A stretch of DNA of 64,000 nt from JABWAN01 sp041918175. Its GTDB lineage: Bacteria > Zhuqueibacterota > Zhuqueibacteria > Zhuqueibacterales > Zhuqueibacteraceae. Below are positions 60,079-64,000 of this stretch, one piece after another. Under the pieces are notes generated by a model, which saw only the letters and a list, made by a program, of their open reading frames with translations, did not search any database and was not told where the DNA came from. The stretch covers positions 1 through 64,000 of the forward strand of contig JAYRWE010000115.1 in the NCBI GenBank assembly GCA_041918175.1. Reading direction: 5' to 3'. The number at the start of each line of letters is the position of its first letter. The stretch's first letter is position 1. The translations under genes and the position numbers were made by a program.

Positions 60079-60406
60079 TTTCGGAGCGCCGAATGATGAA
60101 TCCTCAGGCTAGAAGATGCAGGCCTCGCAAACGGGGCCGGTGCCATTGAGCGGGCAGTCGCTCTTGAGTTTTGATTTTCAAAAGCGGTAATCCCCTCCAG
60201 GAGTTGTCATTCAGCAGGAATCTTTTTACTCGTCGGCGATACTGCCCAGAGCTTAAAAAGACTCCTCCTGAATGACAGGTACTGGGGGCGTGTGCGATTG
60301 CCGATCTCGAGCGGCAAATTTCATTCGCAGGCTGCGGCTTTTCACAAATCGTTTGCGGTGTGTTTGCAAGTTAGGCTGTGATTTTTTTAATGAAAAAGGA
60401 AGCGCC
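60079..60406. repeat. Gap with type C fragment and type A core (A8)
   Basis: A short type C fragment (AATGATGAATCCTCAGGC, about 60091) is followed by arms TTGAGTTTTGATTTTCAAAAG and a type A core at 60205-60277 (TGTCATTCAGCAGGAATC ... GACTCCTCCTGAATGACA), more diverged than other copies. The rest to the ATG at 60407 shows only AAAAGGAAG, the ribosome-binding site of the next gene. Confidence 0.75.
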
Positions 60407-61984
60407 ATGACCTACATGATGACCTCACGAGTGCGGCGCTGCGCCGGCGTTGTCGGGCTGATTGCGTTGCTGCCGGCATTCCGTGGGCAGGCACAAACCT
60501 CCGCGCCTGCCGAAGTGCACGGCGCGATTGTGCTCACCTATAAACCTTACAGCGAAACGGAAATCGCCGCGGCCGTGCAGCGTCCGCTTACGCTCGATGA
60601 TTGCATCGGCATCACGCTGCGCAAGAACATCAGCCTGCGTTTGGCGGAAGGCGATTTGAACAAAGCCGAGGCCGCGCATTCGGGCAGTCATGGCGCGTTC
60701 TTGCCGGTGTTTTCAATCACGGGAAGCCGGCAAAATACTTTGAATCAAAAGTTGCAAGACGATTCCACGGAGGTGAGTTTTGGTCAGCTCATTGACGATG
60801 AATTTGTCAACCCCACGAACATCACCGGGAAAGTGCAATGGTTTGTTCCTACCGGCGCGACACTTGAGCTGAGCAATGATTTTCTGCGGCAAACGACGGA
60901 GTTTCGCAGCCCGTTGTTGAAACCTGATGATGCCAAGCTGGAAAAGAACGACAATCGTGTCTACTCGGTGAGTCTCACGCAACCGCTGCTTCGCGGCGCG
61001 GGGCCGAAGATCGCACGCAGCCGAGTGACAAGCACGAGCTACGAAGAGCAGATGCAAAAAACGACGCTGCAACAACAGCGTTTGCAGGCCGTGTTCATCG
61101 TCAAGCGCGCCTATTACGATGCGCTTGCCAAACGCGAGTTATTGAAGGTCAACGAAGCCGCGGTGTTGAGCGACTCGGTGTTGGTGCGCGCTTCGGAGGC
61201 GTTGATTTTGGCTAAACTCGCTTCGCGACGCGATGTGTTGAGCGCGCAAATTCGATATAGCGAGGACAAGTCCGCGCTCATCAAAGCGCAAAACGATTTC
61301 GAGCTTGCGCTTGATGCGCTCAAAGATGTTATGGGGCTTCCCATCGAAGCGCCGATTCGCCTCGACAGTGTGGGTTTGAGTTATAAGCCGGTCACTTTCG
61401 AAGAGCGCGCGTTGCTCGATGCGGCGCTGAAAAATAGCCCGCAGCTTCAAGCCGCGAATATTGCCGTGCAGCGCAATCGTCTCGAACGCTCCGTGGCTAA
61501 AAACGCGGTGCTGCCGCAACTCGATCTCGTGGCCTCCTACACTTCCGACCGCACGAAAGACGCGCTCTTGAACCAAAACTTGAGCAACAGCGGCGGTTGG
61601 CAAGCGAGCGTGAATTTGAGCTATGCGTTTTTAAGTCGCGAAGCCGCGGCCGAGGCCGAGAACGCGGAGATCAGCGTGCGGCAACAGGAAGATCGCGTGC
61701 TCGCTTTGCAGCGGCAAATCATCGTTGACATTCGCGACATCATGCGCGGCGTGTACACCGCGCGCGGCGAAATCGGCGCTATCGAGCAGAGCATTCAAGC
61801 CGCGCAAGACAAGTTTGCCTTCTCGCAAACGATGTTCAATTTGGGCCGCGCCTCGAACTTCGACGTGACGGACGCGCAGGAATTTTTGCTCAAAGCGCAG
61901 ACGCAATATTTCCGCAAGCTCGCCGAGTATCAAACGCAACTCGCATTGTTAGAGAGCCTCACCGGCCAGCCGATATTGCCCTAG
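60407..61984 (+). CDS. TolC-family outer-membrane efflux protein
   Basis: A 525-residue exported protein. The ATG at 60407 has AAAGGAAG upstream and a signal sequence (CAGVVGLIALLPAFRGQAQ). The mature protein shows two OEP repeats, each starting with a long helical stretch: LTLDDCIGITLRKNISLRLA and later ALLDAALKNSPQLQAANIAV, with YSVSLTQPLLRGAGP and WQASVNLSYAFLSREA as barrel strands. TolC-type trimers form the outer-membrane and periplasmic exit duct of tripartite pumps. The next genes are an HlyD-type adaptor and a MacB-type ATPase, so together they would make a MacAB-TolC-like exporter. Substrate unknown; the metabolite made upstream is one option. Confidence 0.9.
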   Translation: MTYMMTSRVRRCAGVVGLIALLPAFRGQAQTSAPAEVHGAIVLTYKPYSETEIAAAVQRPLTLDDCIGITLRKNISLRLAEGDLNKAEAAHSGSHGAFLPVFSITGSRQNTLNQKLQDDSTEVSFGQLIDDEFVNPTNITGKVQWFVPTGATLELSNDFLRQTTEFRSPLLKPDDAKLEKNDNRVYSVSLTQPLLRGAGPKIARSRVTSTSYEEQMQKTTLQQQRLQAVFIVKRAYYDALAKRELLKVNEAAVLSDSVLVRASEALILAKLASRRDVLSAQIRYSEDKSALIKAQNDFELALDALKDVMGLPIEAPIRLDSVGLSYKPVTFEERALLDAALKNSPQLQAANIAVQRNRLERSVAKNAVLPQLDLVASYTSDRTKDALLNQNLSNSGGWQASVNLSYAFLSREAAAEAENAEISVRQQEDRVLALQRQIIVDIRDIMRGVYTARGEIGAIEQSIQAAQDKFAFSQTMFNLGRASNFDVTDAQEFLLKAQTQYFRKLAEYQTQLALLESLTGQPILP

Positions 61985-62067
61985 CCAAGCTTTTCAAAAC
62001 TTGCCAAGTGTTAGCTCGGCTCGTCCGAATTGGGAAAGTTTTTAAACTAACTGCATGAGGTGATGCA

Positions 62068-63294
62068 ATGAATACTCAAATCATACAAACGTGGCTGAAA
62101 AAAATGTGGGCCGGGCCCAATCGCAAGCAAACGCTTTTATTGCTCGGGCTCGTGGTGGTGGCGCTGTTCTTCTTAGGCAATACTTTTTTGAGTTCTGAAG
62201 CCGGAGACGAAAGTATTCCCACGACGAGAGTAAAGCGCGGTCCGGTGACGATTAAGATTACGGAGTCGGGCGAGTTGCGCGCGCAAGATCAAATCACCAT
62301 CAGCGCGGTGACGGACAAACAAATTTTGTGGCTCGCGCAGGAAGGCGCGTGGGTGAAGGAAGGCGACACGTTGATCGTGTACGAGTCGGAAAAATATATT
62401 ATCTCCAAAGGCGACGCGGAATCGGGCCTGCTCGTGGCAAAGGCGGATTTGGTGCGCGCGCAAAGCGATTTGGAAGCGCAACGCGCAAAGGAAGAGGCGG
62501 GCAAGAGGAGTTTCGAAGCTCTGCCCGAACTGGCGAAAAAAGGTTTCGTGCAGGAAAACGAAGTGGAGCAGGCGCGCTTGACGTATTTGGAACTGCGCTC
62601 GAAATCGCGTTCGATGGGCGCCTCGGTCGATGCCGCGCGCGCGAACGTCGACCGTGCGGAACGTGCCGTGGCGCAACAAGATCGCAAGCTGCGTCAAGGC
62701 GTGGTGCTCGCGCCGCGTGCGGGTTTGGTGGTTTATGCGATGACGGGCGACGCGGAAGCGCCGAAAAAAATCGCCGTGGGCATGACGCCGTTTGAAGGCA
62801 TGGACTTGATGTATCTGCCCAATGTCTCCACGATGATGGTCGATACCGAAATCAGCGAAGTCGATCTTGCCAAATTGAAAATCGGTTTGCCCGTGGAAAT
62901 TCGCCTCGATGCCTATCCGGAAGACGTGTTCAAAGGCGAGTTGGTTTTCATTGCGGATTTGGCCAAGCGGAAAATCAGCCGCATCACGGGCAAAGCCACG
63001 GGCGCGAAAGTTTTTGATGTCACGGTCAAAGTTACTGGAGAAGACAAACGCTTGAAACCAGGTTTGACGGCTACGTTGGATTTGATCGTCAATGAATACG
63101 CGAACGAGTTGTTTATTCCGCTCGAAGCCGTGTTTGTGAATGAGGAAGATCAAACCGTGGTCTATGTGAAAAACAAGAATGACATTTCCACCCGCATCGT
63201 AGAAGTGCTCGAATCAAACGATCGCGTTGCCGTGGTGAAAGAAGGCTTGCAAGACGGCGATGAAGTGTTGCTCAATCGCCCGAGTGCGCTTTAA
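62068..63294 (+). CDS. HlyD/MacA-type periplasmic adaptor
   Basis: A 408-residue membrane-fusion protein. One membrane anchor near residues 20-38 (LLLLGLVVVALFFLGNTFL) is followed by a beta-barrel and lipoyl part (VTIKITESGELRAQDQITIS), a helical hairpin (about residues 110-205, with KADLVRAQSDLEAQRAK and VDAARANVDRAERAVAQQ), the second lipoyl half (GVVLAPRAGLVVYAM) and the membrane-proximal domain. It would link the MacB-type ATPase and permease in the inner membrane to the TolC-like protein. It follows the TolC-type gene by 83 bases and is separated from the ATPase gene by a type B repeat pair. Confidence 0.9.
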   Translation: MNTQIIQTWLKKMWAGPNRKQTLLLLGLVVVALFFLGNTFLSSEAGDESIPTTRVKRGPVTIKITESGELRAQDQITISAVTDKQILWLAQEGAWVKEGDTLIVYESEKYIISKGDAESGLLVAKADLVRAQSDLEAQRAKEEAGKRSFEALPELAKKGFVQENEVEQARLTYLELRSKSRSMGASVDAARANVDRAERAVAQQDRKLRQGVVLAPRAGLVVYAMTGDAEAPKKIAVGMTPFEGMDLMYLPNVSTMMVDTEISEVDLAKLKIGLPVEIRLDAYPEDVFKGELVFIADLAKRKISRITGKATGAKVFDVTVKVTGEDKRLKPGLTATLDLIVNEYANELFIPLEAVFVNEEDQTVVYVKNKNDISTRIVEVLESNDRVAVVKEGLQDGDEVLLNRPSAL

Positions 63295-63298
63295 AAAG

Positions 63299-63365
63299 AT
63301 GTTCGTAGTAACGCCTTCAGGTGTTTTTCATTCATGAACATGCGACGCCTAAAGGCGTTACTCCG
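63299..63365. repeat. Type B inverted pair
   Basis: GTTCGTAGTAACGCCTTCAG at about 63301 and ACGCCTAAAGGCGTTACTCC near 63346 are inverted copies in the gap between the adaptor and the ATPase genes. Confidence 0.75.
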
Positions 63366-63405
63366 TGCAACGAGCAAAACGAACCCACTCACTTGGAAAT
63401 ACCTC

Positions 63406-64000
63406 ATGCTATTCGAAGTGAAAGACTTGCAGCGCACCTATAAAATGGGCGACACGCTCGTGCATGCGTTGCGCGGCGTTTCGTTTGAAGTGGATCGCGG
63501 CGAGTTCGTGGCGATCATGGGGCCTTCCGGCTCCGGCAAATCTACGCTCATGCACTTGCTCGGGTGTTTGGATCGGCCCTCGGTCGGATCGTATGCGCTC
63601 GACGGCACGCTCGTGGAAAATTTGGATGACGTGGAGCTTTCGCGTTTGCGCAATCGCAAAGTCGGTTTCGTGTTTCAAGCTTTCAATCTTATCGCGCAAT
63701 TGACCGTGCTCGAAAATATCGAGGTGCCGCTGATCTACATGGGCATCGAGCGCGCGGAACGCCATGAGCGGAGTCAAGCCGTGCTCGAAGCCGTGGGCTT
63801 GGGCCATCGCGGGAATCATCGGCCCAACGAACTTTCAGGCGGCGAGAATCAACGCGTGGCCATTGCACGCGCGCTCGTCACCAAGCCCGACGTGATTTTC
63901 GCGGACGAACCCACGGGCAATCTCGACACGAAGACGGGCCGCGAGATTATGCAAATTTTAAAAGACCTCAATGAGCGCGGCACAACTATTATTCTCGTCA
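63406..64000 (+). CDS. MacB/LolD-type ABC ATPase (truncated by window end)
   Basis: The first 198 codons of an ABC ATPase, open to the window end with no stop. MGPSGSGKST is Walker A, VFQAFNLIAQLTVLENI the Q-loop region, LSGGENQRVAIARAL the signature, VIFADEPTGNLD Walker B, matching the MacB/LolD/FtsE-type ATPases that act with MacA adaptors and TolC. The ATG at 63406 directly precedes LFEVKDLQRTYKMGD. A separate or fused permease domain should lie beyond the window. With the two preceding genes it forms a tripartite efflux set. Confidence 0.9.
   Translation, partial: MLFEVKDLQRTYKMGDTLVHALRGVSFEVDRGEFVAIMGPSGSGKSTLMHLLGCLDRPSVGSYALDGTLVENLDDVELSRLRNRKVGFVFQAFNLIAQLTVLENIEVPLIYMGIERAERHERSQAVLEAVGLGHRGNHRPNELSGGENQRVAIARALVTKPDVIFADEPTGNLDTKTGREIMQILKDLNERGTTIILV

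Noticed and set aside
10382..60277. Reading the regularly recurring palindromes as a CRISPR array
   Set aside because: Copies are kilobases apart with genes between them and have no spacer structure; no cas gene is present.

Overview
The window is about 64 kb of moderately GC-rich bacterial DNA that reads almost entirely in one direction. Two small genes at the left edge are on the minus strand; every other supported gene, from 1.5 kb to the right end, is on the plus strand. A secreted protein at 28.2-29.5 kb ends in a FlgD-Ig-like domain carrying NYPNPFN. That tail is typical of the FCB superphylum (Calditrichota, KSB1, Ignavibacteria and relatives), so the source is probably an uncultivated FCB-group bacterium. 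This is inference; no rRNA, tRNA or other phylogenetic marker is present. No CRISPR array, integrase or transposase was seen.

Layout. 0.1-1.3 kb: a DUF3800 gene and a Cys-rich small gene. 1.5-4.1 kb: a surface-antigen/BamA-type outer-membrane barrel. 4.5-15.5 kb: two COG4671-like glycosyltransferases, two APH-fold kinases, two DUF5666 proteins, a sulfotransferase and two MsbA-like ABC exporters. 15.7-21.9 kb: acyl-CoA-dehydrogenase-type flavoprotein, stand-alone adenylation enzyme, carrier protein and two flavin-dependent-halogenase-like enzymes, the second one frameshifted. This gene set matches the known route from proline to a halogenated pyrrolyl thioester. 22.0-27.8 kb: binding protein (with an in-frame TGA), permease, alginate-export-like porin, and an unusual fusion of an ABC importer ATPase to a halogenase-like flavoprotein. 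28.2-33.1 kb: the secreted FlgD-tailed protein and two long APH-like proteins without the catalytic Asp. 33.4-45.8 kb: glycosyltransferase, three LpxL-like acyltransferases (one broken by a stop), a second carrier protein, a FAAL-like ligase, a fourth halogenase-like enzyme, DAHP synthase, chorismate-lyase-like protein and a PaaK-like ligase. 46.3-53.5 kb: two tandem glycosyltransferase-sulfotransferase fusions, two more sulfotransferases and a fifth APH-like protein. 53.8-64 kb: histidine kinase, HprK-like P-loop protein, RtcB, two secreted proteins, and a TolC/HlyD/MacB-type efflux set truncated by the window end.

Working together (inference): the 4.5-53.5 kb block looks like a specialised-metabolite locus without a megasynthase. 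One arm could make a pyrrolyl-S-carrier. A second arm could make 4-hydroxybenzoate from chorismate, with DAHP synthase supplying the pathway. Four halogenase-like flavoenzymes could halogenate these. Acyltransferases, glycosyltransferases and five sulfotransferase domains could then build a lipidated, glycosylated, sulfated product, and ABC exporters could move it. The pairing of a proline-pyrrole arm with a chorismate-phenol arm recalls the marine bmp (bromopyrrole/bromophenol) pathway, but the rest of the gene content differs.

Nearly every intergenic gap in this locus carries one of at least seven families of large palindromic repeats. Three plus-strand genes carry single-nucleotide lesions (20.6-21.9, 22.2 and 38.5 kb); these may be sequencing errors, real decay or, for one TGA at a probable Cys position, recoding.
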